NCBI GenBank assembly: GCA_022410635.1
Contig: JAJVDF010000206.1
Span: 1,363,447-1,427,446, forward strand
DNA length: 64,000 nt
Source of the DNA: Tretioscincus oriximinensis
Taxonomy: Eukaryota; Chordata; Lepidosauria; Squamata; Gymnophthalmidae
Direction of reading: 5' to 3'
Positions 1-12,900 of the stretch are shown here, one piece after another. Each line of letters opens with the position of its first letter. Within the stretch, counting starts at the first letter, position 1. Under the pieces are notes generated by a model that saw only the letters and a list, made by a program, of their open reading frames with translations, searched no databases and was not told the DNA's origin. The translations under genes and the position numbers were made by a program.

Positions 1-126
1 GGCGGGGTGATATACCCCAGGGAGGTACCATTCTGTCGCTTTCCTGCAGGGGGGTTCGATGGAATAACCCATGGTGGAGCCAGGCATCCCTTCCCTCTCC
101 ATCTTCCAGAACACCACCTCACGGTA
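1..126. other. unassigned open segment at the window edge
   Basis: Positions 1-123 are GC-richer than what follows and end at a donor-like plus-strand site (G then GTAAGT at about 124). Two plus frames and one minus frame are open. The minus frame reads EVVFWKMEREGMPGSTMGYS and onward to the edge. It could be an exon, a retroposon piece or chance. I do not recognise it. Confidence 0.25.
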
Positions 127-129
127 AGT

Positions 130-742
130 AGGTGTTCCTTTTTCTCTTTGAAATAAGAAAAGTAGTTTGCTATCTATCCCATTCTACGTATGCTTGTACG
201 CCGTCTAAATAATATATTTTGCAGGATGGTCTACGATTTGTTTTATGAAGAAATGGACTTAACTGACACTTTTTTTGTGGCATGTTACTGAGTCTCTCTT
301 CCCACCCCAGCTTATGTTGAAATTCAGTGTAATTTTCATCTGCTTTGCCTTTTTTTGTTACAAAATATGTTTCTTCTCGGGTACCTGTCAAGGTTCAAAA
401 TGCTGCACTTGAAGGCCCTATTATGTATTTTCAGTTTTATCAAGGGGAAGTGGTAATGGATCATGACTTAATGGATACTACCTGGCGTATAATTTGCAAT
501 TCAGGTCCATCTGGGTTGCTATCAAACTAGTAGAACCTTATTAAAGATGAGAATCAGTGATGAATTCAGCAAGGAGGGTGGCTGAATAGAGAGGTAAATG
601 TATTTGCCCGTATCAGTTACAGCCTGCATTTAAAGCAGCGATGGAGTGCTTTTTAACTGGGTGTGTACCTAGCAAATATTGGTCACAAAATATTTTGAGC
701 TATGAACTGTGATTCACCATTTAGCGGACTTTCCTGTTGTTA
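130..742 (-). other. probable VIT 3' untranslated region and downstream flank
   Basis: This follows the VIT stop on the minus strand. I find no AATAAA or ATTAAA on the minus strand down to position 1; one AATATA variant occurs near 218-213. The end of the transcript cannot be placed. In mammals STRN lies beyond the VIT 3' end, but no STRN sequence is recognised here. Confidence 0.4.
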
Positions 743-921
743 TCAGTTCCGAGGTTGTGAATTAAATTCTGTACAAATGTTCTGGATGATTTTGGGGACA
801 AATCTGTAGAGGCTGTCAAATTCTTCCACGAAGAAGGAGTGATCCTTATCTGGGTCAGTTGCAATGGCTTCCAGCTCGTCTTGGGCAGCCCAGGCAATTC
901 CTATTGAATAGGCTATGACTC
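743..921 (-). CDS. VIT: VIT coding exon 15 (end of vWA2 and stop)
   Basis: The acceptor is CATTTCAG. The exon completes a Gly codon and codes VIAYSIGIAWAAQDELEAIA, then DHSFFVEEFDSLYRFVPK, and ends NICTEFNSQPRN followed by TGA (745-743). The C-terminus matches vitrin closely. Confidence 0.97.
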
Positions 922-3900
922 CTGAAATGAAAATCAAATGTATATAAAATAAAATCCTTATCAATTAATTATCAATCCTTATTAAACTCCAATTAATTTT
1001 TAATCTCTACAAACAAAAGTTTGCTGATAATTTTAGAAGGGTTGAATAGGAGCTTCAGTTTCTGAAGCGAGACGTACGCTAGGCACTTTCAGGATTTATG
1101 CAAACATAAAGTGATGTAAAATGAGAAGGAAAAGAGGCATATTTATAAAAATATGGTTTTCAGATCCTCACCATTTCTTGGGAATTATACTAATTAAGAA
1201 TTTTAGATCTTTTACCTCTGCCATAGTGTTCCAGGCAAGATACAGTGGGAGGTATAGTCAAAAACCTAAGAATATAGGTGAAGCCCTGCTGAATTGGGTC
1301 ATAGCCCATCTAGTCCAGCATTCTGTCTCACACAGTTGCCCACCAATTGCACCTGCAAATAGCATTTCAGGAATACTGCCTGTTGCTCCATCTTGGAAGC
1401 AGTATCAAGAAATCCATTCTAGTACCTGTTTATACCCTTGGCTTCCATGAACCTGGTTAATCCTGTTTTAAGGCTTTCCAGGCTGCTAACTCCTACCACC
1501 TCTTCTGGAAGTAAATTCCATAGGCCAATGACACTTTGGGTGAAAAAATACTTTCCTTTGTCTGTTCTCACTCCTTTTGCCCATCAGTTTCAAGAAATGC
1601 CCCCTGGTCCTAGTGATGTGTGATAGAGAAAATAGTTTTTCTCTATTCACCATATCTATCCCATGCATAATTTTATACACTTCAATACACTTCTCAAACA
1701 CCACCTTTCAAGGCTGAAGAGGCCCAGATGTTTCAGCCAGATTTCATTAGGGAGTTGCTCCAATCCCTTTATCATTCTTGCTGCCCTTCTCTAGTTCCAC
1801 CGTATCCTTTATGAGATGTGGTGACCAGAATTGTCCACAATATTCTTAATGTGGCCTCACCACAGATTTATAAAAAGGCAAAACATTTGCTGACTTGTTT
1901 TCGATTCCTTTTCTAATTATTCCCAACATTGAATCTGCTTTTTTTTTTGCTGCTCCTGCACACTGGGTTGACACCTTCATTGAACTATCCACCAGCAAGA
2001 TCTGGAGACGTATGGATTATTCAATCCCTGATATCAAGACCCTGTTATGTCAAACAAATAAGGGTTTATTGAAGGATTTCAGTCACCAGCTTTAGCAATA
2101 CAGCATAAAAAGAATATGTTGTTCTCCCTTTCTATTAAAATTTAAGCTCGCTGAATATAAGTGAAAATTGTTTGGATGTAGAGAATACTAGTTTCTATTA
2201 CATGAGTTTTATTTATTTAAACCTATATTCTGCCCGATACCCAAAGGACTCAGGGCAGCCAACAATAAGGGAAAGCCATTTCTTCAACAAAGGTCAGGCT
2301 ACAGATGTCAGATATTCACATTTATGACAAGCTATTGAATACTATTCCCGGTCCTATCATCCCCAGTCAATGGATAAAAATGGTAGGAATATGGCAATAT
2401 CTTTGAGAGCCAGAGGTTCTCCATAAGGTTTTACAGAATAGAATAATTTACCACTTTGGTGCGCTGCAATAGCTGGTCCTCGGACATCATCATACGACCT
2501 GCCATCTGTGATCAGAATCATTAGCTTCCTCTTGTTGGGTTTGGATTTGCTGAAGAGCTGTTCAAAGCCATAGTTGATGGCTGCTCCAGTGCTGGTTCCT
2601 CCACTCCAGTAATTGATCCGTTTGATGGCGTTCAAGACATCCTGCTTTGTGCTGTGCATGTCAAAACCAAACTCCAGCCTCTGTTCGTATGTGTACTGCA
2701 CTGCTCCAATGCGGGTATCTGTATCAGAAATCTCAAATTCCTTGCTAATGTTAGCTACAAATTGGAGTACAGTGCGGAAATTGCCGGTGCCGACGCTGCT
2801 GGATCCATCAATGACAAACCCGATATCTGCTGAATTTAGACAGGTTTTGCTGCAAACCAGGCGATCAGAGTCACAGACCCGCTTCACTAAAGGCTGCACA
2901 ATCTTGTGTAAACTAAACCAACTGGGAACATTAATAGAATAGTAGCCATTGGTCCTACAAACGGCCTAAAAGACAGCAAATAAAAACGATGTAAGTGAAT
3001 AAATCATTAGCAGAACTATTTATGGAGATCTATGGTAAATACTAAAACTGGAGCAGTAGCAAACTACAGAGAGCGGAGGGATGCAGGTTTTATCCTGATT
3101 TTCCCCCTGAAAGAAGGGAGTGGCCAACCATTTCCACCTTAGTGTCAGGAAAACTCCATGCGGTCATCATAAGACACAAGAGCTCCAGCTTTAATGAATG
3201 TAGAATGTAGAATAGAGGAGCCTTCCACAGATGCTGTAGCCATTGTAAGCTGCATCTAATAAAAAAATCCTGTTTTACAGACCCATAAAAGCTGCAGCAC
3301 TTCTGTCCTAGCTTTATTATGGCAACTGTAGGTATTGATCCATACTTAATGGTACCTAACAATAACCAAAATGGGAAAGAATGACATTTCTGCCCCGTTC
3401 TTCTTCCTTACAAAGCAGGCCTAGAGTTTGCGATAGAATTACCAGCCCTAGATTTTATTTCTGGCTGGTACAGATCAGCTTATTTGTATTGTGCTCTGAA
3501 AAGGCAGAAAATGTTATCTTTACTAAGACAGCTTTTATTCTGTTGAACTGGTATTTGAACAGGATACAAATTCATAGTTCTCATTTCTTGAAGTTTGTTC
3601 CATTTCTCTCAGATGCAGGTCCCTTAGGTCGCTGTGTACAGACTTTTCATTCTAATTTTCCAACCTGGCAAGCACACAGAGGCCTACTATGTCTGTCCTA
3701 TTCAGACTTAAAAATTAAAATGATTAGCCAATCAAAGTCAATCTAGAGGTTACCTAGTTTGAAGGTNTCTTGGCACTCTAAAGCTCATGGCAAAGCATGT
3801 TTCATGGCAGAGAGACGGTGGAAAGTGCACAAAATTGTTGGGCAAAACATCTAGGAAGGAAAAGGTTGTTTTGTGAAGGACAGTTCCCAAAATCCACCAT

Positions 3901-6900
3901 GCTCCCTGAAACTGGGCACATTTGCAAGGATTCCAGGAAAAGTTGCATGCCAGATTAATAGCACTTGCTTGAATAGACATTCTGTAATGAGTCTCCAGTC
4001 TACCCTGTTTAACCAATGGAGGCAAATTCCTACTGAAGTAACTCCAGAACAGAGTGTTCAGTAAACATGAACTAATGCATCTTTCTGTTTTTTTCCCTAA
4101 AAAGTGTTTTACAAACTCCTGTAATGTCTCTTGAATAAATTAGTGCATAGAGCTGCATCCTGATGTACCTTCTTTTATTGGCTTTAAATTCTATAATCTT
4201 TGTAGGATTAGAGTATTGTGAAGGCCAGGGGGAGGGGGTTAGGTATAATTTGTTGATGTACAGTGAGATCTTCATTTACATTGCCAACAAGCTGATTTAT
4301 TTCACTAGTGCATTAACCGCCTCACTCGTGCATGCAATTGTGGGAATCCAGCTGTGATAGCACTAGGAAGGGCTTTTTTCCAGCTTGTACTTTTGTGCAG
4401 CTTTTATAGCGTGATGGCTAGCTATAGCGCCACAAGTTGTTATATACACATAGTGTGCGAGAGCCTTGCCTTGCAATTCTCTGTAACAGAAGAATCTAAA
4501 ACTTTAAGACATTCACCATGGCTGCTTTTTTCTGTTGAAAAAGCAGCAACCATGAATGAAAAACCTCTCACTGCCTCATAGCATTCAGGCAATTTCAAAA
4601 GGAAAATCCTTTTCCTTTTAAATCATAAGCTCAGCCAGAAGGGGAGCTAGAGCCAATTACAAGAAGAGATGCAGAGCAGCCAATTGGAAGCCATGATCTT
4701 CAGCAAGGTTTTGTGGGAGTTGTAAGCAAATCCTTAGGGAGGAAAAGCAGTCTCTTTCTCTTTGTGGACTGTGAGCCATGACCCCATAAGTACATTGCAT
4801 TCATATAGTGCTATGTGGATGCACTTCAGTGCCTCCTTACCTTGTCCACAAAATTAGCTTCAATAACATTCTGCTTTTCATTTTCACCTGGTCCTTCAAT
4901 GGTAACAAAGAAAATGTTAATGCCAGACTCCCTTGCTAGCCTTGAAGCCTCTTCTACTTTATCAGTGGGCCATCCATCCACCATAACTACGACGACATTG
5001 GGAGCAACACCTCTGTTCCCATTGGCATCTTCAAAGAAGTTTTTGTTGACAAAAGATAATGCTTTCCCTGGGAAAGAGAGCAAAGCAAAAAGAGTCAACC
5101 CTGGGCTTCAATGAGTAAAAAAGATCATCTTGGAACCCAAAAGTCTGTTTTCTTTTTTGCTTGTTCAATATTTGCAGCCGTGCAATTTGAGAATCCCAGT
5201 CAAACACATATGGCTCCATCCCATATCCTGGATTATTCCTCAAGAGTAGATGGTATAGAATCAACAAGCGAAGGGGTATCCTGGATTATTCAATGTTTTT
5301 TCAGAAAACCTTGCTGTCAAAGAGCTTGATGCTTAAGATTACCAGATAAAAGCAGGATAACAATGTTTATACCTTTAATAGAAGTTAAAAAAAAGCAATT
5401 TTCAGCAAGTGCTTCTGGCATTTTAAGTTGCATCTGCTGAAATGACTTATTTTTAAACACCCATTGATTGGTAACACTGCTGCCCTGCTTCTCTCTGGTA
5501 ACCTTATTGATCTATTGCTGCCATTGACCTTACGTTGCAAAATACCAAAACATATAGTTCAAAAGCATAGAATGTAACAAATACTATGAAACTAGAGTTA
5601 TCAGAAAAAACAACACAGAAGTGTAGCATTTTTGATGCATATATCTAGCAAAGATTATCTTAGCACCTTATAGACGGACAAGAAAAAGGTAGGTAACTTC
5701 TTTGAAATCTACCTTTAACGGGCATGTCAAGGACAAAATTTCCGCAGATAAGTGAACCTGCTGAAATTTCTTCTTTAACTCACCCGTTAAACATACAGAG
5801 TTCCTGGCCTGCTTTTTATCTAGTAACCCTAAATGAACATTAGTGTGAACTGGCATGAATGAATGCAAGAATACTTTACTAAACATTAAAAATTGTTTCA
5901 AGATACTGAATTCTCATTTTTTGATAATAGAAAACCACATTTCGGGAGCAGGGAGTAATGTGCCTGTCTCAACAGGAATAGCTGAACGTGGGATACAGAT
6001 GAACACAAGACACATACCATGCCGAATACATACCAACATTAGATGAGCCACCTTTTTGTCCTATCTTCTCAATGGCACCTTTGAGGTCCTTTGAGTTAGT
6101 ATAGCTCTTCAAATTAAATTCAGTAGAAGGCTCATCACTATTTTAAAAGGAAAGAAAGGAAACTGATTCACAACCAGGCCCTAATTTTAATTGAATGCCA
6201 GTTAATAAAAGAACATAAGAATAGAAGAGGAGCCTGCAGAATCGGACCAGAGTCCATCTAGTCCAGTATTTTGTCTCACACAACAGCCCACTAATTGCAG
6301 TCTGAAGAAGAAGGCAAAATCTTTACCTGTTCTAACTCTCTTCAAATGGTATTTCAGGAATAATGCCTGTTGCTCCATGCCAGAGGGAGAACCAAGGGAC
6401 CCATCCTAATAGCTATTTATACCTTTAATGTCCATGGGCTTGTCTTATCCTGTCTTAAAGCTATCCAGGTTACTAGCTATCTCCACCTCTTTTGAAAGTA
6501 AATTCCACAGACCGATGACTCTCTGGGTTAAAAAGTACTTTCCCTTGTCTGTCCTGTCTCTAATCTCTTCTAACTCTATCCTAACTTTTTAAAACTGTAA
6601 ACAATAAATTATGTGCAGAATAGATTCTTGTATTTATATAATTAAATGGAAATATACACCTTATTACAGGGTATTTGATTCTACTTATCCTTCATTATTC
6701 CATTTTGCTCAAATGTTATGGACTGTCAGCTTCTGAAAGGCAAGAGATCCTCAAACAGGTTTCCAATTTCCTCAGTGGGAAAAGCACCAATTCCTAGTGC
6801 TAACTCACAGATTCATGAAGTAAGAGGAAACCCTACAAAATGCTTCTTAGTAAAGACACAAAATTCATAAGTGAAAGGATCAGTGGTGTCACAAACTTAC

Positions 6901-9900
6901 TATAAAAATGCAAATTAGACTTCCTGGCCTCACTGTTAAATGTGATCTGGATTATTTTAGGGTGAAAACCAGTACCTCTAGTGGGGAAAGGGAGGCCTTT
7001 GACATCCTTCCCCACTCCAATCCTAGCCACATATTGACACACTGGTGCAGATCATGACAGATCTTATCCAGGACCATCTATAATTTGCACTAGCAAGCAG
7101 ATGACAAGCCACTATTCTGGGATATAATTTGGAATAAAATCTAGTGCAGAAAGGGACTAATATTCTGGTGTGATTTTTGTCGACTGCCAACCACTCATAA
7201 CTGTCTCTACAGCAGATTAAAACGCAAATGGAGAGAAGTTCAGAGTTGAAAGAGCCATCATTAGGCAAATTCAGAGTCATGAGGTAGTATAAAGGTAATT
7301 AAAGAAAGGAGCAATTAAGCAACAGGAAGTGCTTTTATTTGATATCTACAGTATAATGGATACAGTCTTAAGCTGCCTCTTGAAAGTGCTTCTGGGTTGG
7401 ATGTACACTTGATATGACAGAGGTGGTTGCTAGGCAGCTGATATGAAGGTCCATAATATCCTTACCCATACTGAATTATACCCATCAGAGGACCACCAAT
7501 GCCAACATTCAGGATTTCAGCTACATCTTTGAGGAAATGTTTTTGGATCTGAAAGCGACGCTTGCCAATACTCCAGCTCCCATCGATCAAGAAAGATAGG
7601 TCAACTTTGCAATCTGAGGGAATAGGATGTTAGATTTTGTAAAAAGGATATACAAATTAGACATCAATATGTTTGATAAATTAGAAAATGAGTGTAAATT
7701 CCCACAATCTGAATCAATTTATACATTACACACACAGCTTTAAAAGAAAAAAAAAAGCATATATCGATTAAGGCCACAAATTTATAGATGTACATATTTA
7801 AATATATATAATATTTTAATAATAATAACAACAATAACAATAATAATCTTTATCTAGAAGTCGCTAATTTGAATATGTTCAGTGTGTCTTTTACATGTTC
7901 ACAAATTACGTGTCTTCTAGCACTGATGTCCACCTATGCCACAAAGAAGGGACTTTTTTCTAAAAGAGGCACCTTCAAAATATACAAAGAAGTGTTTTTT
8001 CTGTGCTCCTTGACATGTCTAAATAGTACAGTCAGTATTCTCTCTTTGAAAAGTGCCTATGGGTTCCACACACATCCTTACCTAGTTGCCGTGCTGTGAA
8101 CAGTGTAGGAATAATTTCCCCACTTTAAATTATTTTTCCATACAAAGTACCTCTCCTCCTTTTCACATTATGCTGTACAATATTGCATTTTAGAAAACGT
8201 GTTTTTTTTTAAATTAAAGTCAGAACAACATTTTCTCCTTTAATCAAACAGGAACTATTTCACCAAACATGATAGTAATGCAAAGAATGATAATACTTTC
8301 AGGAAAGGTTTGGATATTTAAAATGTAATTATAGTTTTCTAAATTCACTTCTCTCTTCCTCTTGGTTTTGGTTTGGGGTGTGTTGTTTTTGCCGTATTTG
8401 CCTTCTGTTTTCAAACTAAAATAATCTATTCTTATAGCTCACCAGGCTAGTCAACATATCCACTAGGTTGGACCATGTAACTCAACTTCCCTTCTCACAG
8501 TGACTAGTCAGTCAGGGATGGAAATCTTTGAGAAAAAAATGATATAATGTGCCTTCAAGGCTAGTTGCTTAAATGACAGTGTTTTCAAGTACTTTGTAAT
8601 GGTCCATACATGGTTTATTCTGGAAATTAATTACACATACTGTAATCATGGTCTATGGGAGCAGCAGTCCAACATAAAATCCTTTCAAATATTTTGCCTG
8701 TAAAAGCTTGAGTTGACTAAATTTGAAGCTTCTACTCATTTTAGCATTCTTTGCAAGACTGATCCCAAACCCTGAAGCAATACTTAAAACCCATTAAGCA
8801 GAAGTAATTTACAGGTAGACAATAACAATATGATAAGGCAGTCAATTTTTTTTCTATTGTTAGTAGCAGTAATAAAAGGTGGCACCTTTATCCATGGACC
8901 TTTAAGTATAAATGCACATGTTGCACACATGCACACTTGCACATCTATTCATAAATACATTCTCTTAGCAGATATGGGTACTGCTGCCATCCAGGTAATA
9001 TAATTAGTAATGAGCCACATTCCTGCTCTTTCAGTGACAAAATCAGTAGAACGTCATCTTGCCCTGACTAGAAGCTTATTAATATCAGTTGTCAAAGGAA
9101 GAACTAAATCCACATACTTGAATTTCCCTGGGAATCTGATCCTGAAGGTTTTGGAACCACGTCTTCCTTGGAATTAAAACCTGTAATGATGAACAATATA
9201 TTTGTCATTAAAAGTAGTGCTCATGAGATGCTGAAATCAAATAGATTGAAAATAGTTGACACTAACAAGTAAACATTTTCCTGGAAAAAAAGGCTGAAAT
9301 ATTTATTTATTTATTGCTATTTCCTGTGCAATTTGAAGACCTTGAATACGAAGAGCTGAAAAATACCCGACCCTTTGTGTGTGCAGTGTACTCTGACAGC
9401 TCTGACATGGTGCATCATGGTCCATGCCCTTGATTTGAGGGGAGCACCAAAGAGCAGGCTCTGGATTTCCTTACACAGGACACCTTGCCAACCCAGGCAA
9501 GACAACAAAGGGAGTGAAACATGAATGTACATTTAAATCAGCCACTGAAAACCATATGAAATTTGATNCCTAGGGTATCTCCAGAAAAAAAGAACATTCA
9601 AGTACAGTATCATCACCCCTTACAGCGTGGAACTACTAGTGTTCATTTGGTGAATGCCTCCCAAGAAGGCATACTTATAGAGATAAAAAGTGTGGTGCTT
9701 TCTTTTAACCTAAACAGAATGTGTTGGACAGTTATCTGTTGTAACAGATACTTCAATGGTCTGGGGCCTGTGCTAGCCTGGAATGATGTGTGCAGGCCCC
9801 TTAGACCTCTTTCTGGAACAGAATTAGAACAGTAATGCATTTTGGCTCTAGACGATGCACCTATTAACTAAATACTAGATCCAGGTAATGATTGTGATTT

Positions 9901-12900
9901 GAAAAGAACAGTTTCAATAAGTTGTTAAACTACAGCAGAACTACAATTCTGACCATTGATCAGCTCCAGCTACAAAGATTACAATGAAATGTTGGACTTG
10001 TTTTCATGTAGATCTCAGTGTGNCTTGGATGGTCATTATAAGCCTCATGTCTCCACAGCATCCCATGTCAAAAGCTTATGTATTTGGACAGACTTCAAAG
10101 CCTGTCCAAGACCCCCATTTCAATGCATGATAAGGAATCTAAGGTTGCTTCTCATACACTGAATCAAGTTCTTAACACTGTAAAATGTGCTATTCTTGCA
10201 TCGGTCCCACTGTTTCTATGCATTGGGGNTAAGGAAGTACTGAGATTGAGCAGGGAGTCTGCGCTAGTGACACTCATGGTCCTATCCAACTCTATAGTGT
10301 GTTCAGTAGTTGGAGCACTTTGTGCTTGGCAGAGGCAGTAGAGCTGTCCCTTGCTATCATTGCCTGAGGTCACAGTGTCAGTGTCTTCAGTGGAGTTGTC
10401 ACCCTGCAATATCTCTTGGCAGGCAAATGGGACACGCCTGTAGAGTAACAAAATCTACAATAACATCTAACATATTCATCAGACTCAAATCTGTTATAAG
10501 AAAAGAAGACCAGGGCCAAAATGGCATTCTTAAAAAAAAAAGTGGGGGGGATCGATTTATTTACTGCTAANGGAGGCATATTCCCTAAGGATAGCAAAGT
10601 ATGTCTCTTTCCATATCCAGAACTCAGAACAGAGTCCTTCATGCATATTTCAATTCAAGATTCTTTAATTCATTATGAACAGTGAAGTTGGTTTCCAATC
10701 TGCAGTCTGCACTGTGGGTCCCCTTACTACTAGATCTGCCTAGTCTAACTTCTCTTTATCTGCCTTGTTCTATGATACATCAGCCTTGATATATAACTAG
10801 CCACAACTGTCTGTTAAAATACCTGTCAGCCAATACAGACCACACCTTTCAACAAAGGGTTCTTTTCTAGTCCGTTGTAGACTTCTGCTATCTGCACACT
10901 AACTAGTGTGGAACAGTAGAAGCTCCTCCCCCATGATATCCCTGCTGTCAGCTCCAAACTGGCACAATCTTCAGAGTCAGGCAGGAACATGCTGTATGTA
11001 TATGGCCCTGTTTTGTTCAGAATGCTCATTCTGGTATAGGGTGGCCTGCTTTATAGTGCTTGTCTTAAAACAGCAGCTTGTCCTAAACTTCCTTATATCA
11101 AGGTGTTATGCAGGAGGACAGGTATTTGGCCGACCAAATGGTTATGGCTGCCCAAGCAGTCATAACCCTCAGATAGAAAGGCGCAACAAAACTGACAATT
11201 AGTAATTGGTGCCACTATCTATCCAAACAAATGATGGGAGATTATACAGCTCAAAAACTTGATATCAATAGGACAAAAAAGAAATGGATGAAAAACTGGG
11301 CCAAACTAATAGTATATGTACAGTCTAACTGCTGGGGAGGACCCGAACTCCTAGCCACGATTAAATTGACCCTCAGNACTTAATACTATATTTAAAGAAC
11401 GAAGATGCTATTCCTCCACGGGAGGGAGNGGGGAGGGTATTTATCCTACTTTCTTTTATGTACAATTTATTTGATTGTATGAAATAATGTATGGTACCAT
11501 TTATATGTTAAGGTTTATTTCTTCTTCTTTATTGTTCAGTGAAGTAACTGTGCCATCATTTTTGTTATGATCAGTATGTATTCATAAAATCCAATAAAAA
11601 TATTACAAAAAAACCACTTCCTTGGCTTATAAATATTTTCTCCTCTTTTTATCTTTTAAGCACTAAGCTTCAGTTGGAACCAAAGGAGTTAAACATTTAA
11701 TGGCCTCATCATCTACTAATGAAAGTTCAGAGTTCTAAGTTACAGCATAATAAAAAATGCAGTAATTACAAGGGACACCAGGAAATACTGGAAGAGGAAG
11801 ATTGTAGGCTGTTTCATATGGCTTTTTTAAAATGATTACCTGCAAGGTAATATGAAATCTTGTGGCATAGCACAGAAAGCCTTTTTGGCATAACAGAAAG
11901 CATTTTCCCCACCTGTGAATCATAGTGACTGTTTTTACTTTTTAGCCTAGTATTCATATTAATTCCACCTTGAAACCTAAACTCTATGGTCCTTTTGCTC
12001 TCTTTTAATTAAATGTCAAACGTGCGGAAGGATGAAGATTAGATAGCTTGCTTTCAGTAAGAATGCCACCCAGTACGTACCTCCCAACGGCAGCTGAAAA
12101 GGCAACCATTGTCAAGGAAACAGACAAGAGTTCCCAGGCCAGGTTTAAGACGTTTTTGTCAATCATGGGAATATTAGTTCAATGCCTCAGTTCTTCATTG
12201 CAAGCTAATTAAGCTTTTTCACCACCAGATTGTCACAGCTGTCGAGGCTCATTAAATCTCCATTCAAGCAACAGNTGAAACATACAAACTAAAAAATAAT
12301 ACTCTTTGAAGTCATAATCTGTATGCATCAAACTTCAGCAGCAACCCAGCATTTCCCTACAGTTTGGCTCTTTGGAAAACACTTCTTGAATGGCAACTCT
12401 CAGATTGGACATGCCTTGCAATGAATGATTTCGTTTGGAGAATAATGATTTGGAGCCCCACCAAATGATTATAATGTGTGATTCCTTCATACATTACAGC
12501 ACTGGTGTCCAAATTAAATTTGAACGTTTAAAACAATTATGCACTGGCTGATATAATGGACTAAAACTTCTTAAATCCAAAAGCCCAAATTATTTAAAAT
12601 TCAAACTGCTTTTCAAAGAGGCAGAGGAATTAGAGATCAAATAGCCAACATTCCCAAGGAAGTTCCAGAAAAATATCCGCTTCATTGGTTTTGCTTCATT
12701 GGTATCTGCTTCGTTGGTTTTGACTGCATGGGTCACAACAAACTGTGGTAAGTTCCTTTACGTAGCCCAAGAAATAACTATTAGAACATGACAAAGAATA
12801 CCTTATTGACTGGGAAAGGAGTATCACTATATTTATTTAACTTGTTTGTGAAATGCCAGGCTAAATTGATCAAAAGATGAATTAAGATTATTGGTAGAAA

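Noticed and set aside
4826..4840. Extension of the VIT exon 13 frame past 4841
   Set aside because: The frame continues only through the donor GTAAGG; the spliced product goes to exon 14 in phase 0.
9563..10642. Group of overlapping open frames in VIT intron 9, one reading FACQEILQGDNSTEDTDTVT
   Set aside because: They look protein-like in places but have no recognisable family, no consistent frame and no splice sites, so they are probably chance or an unknown repeat.
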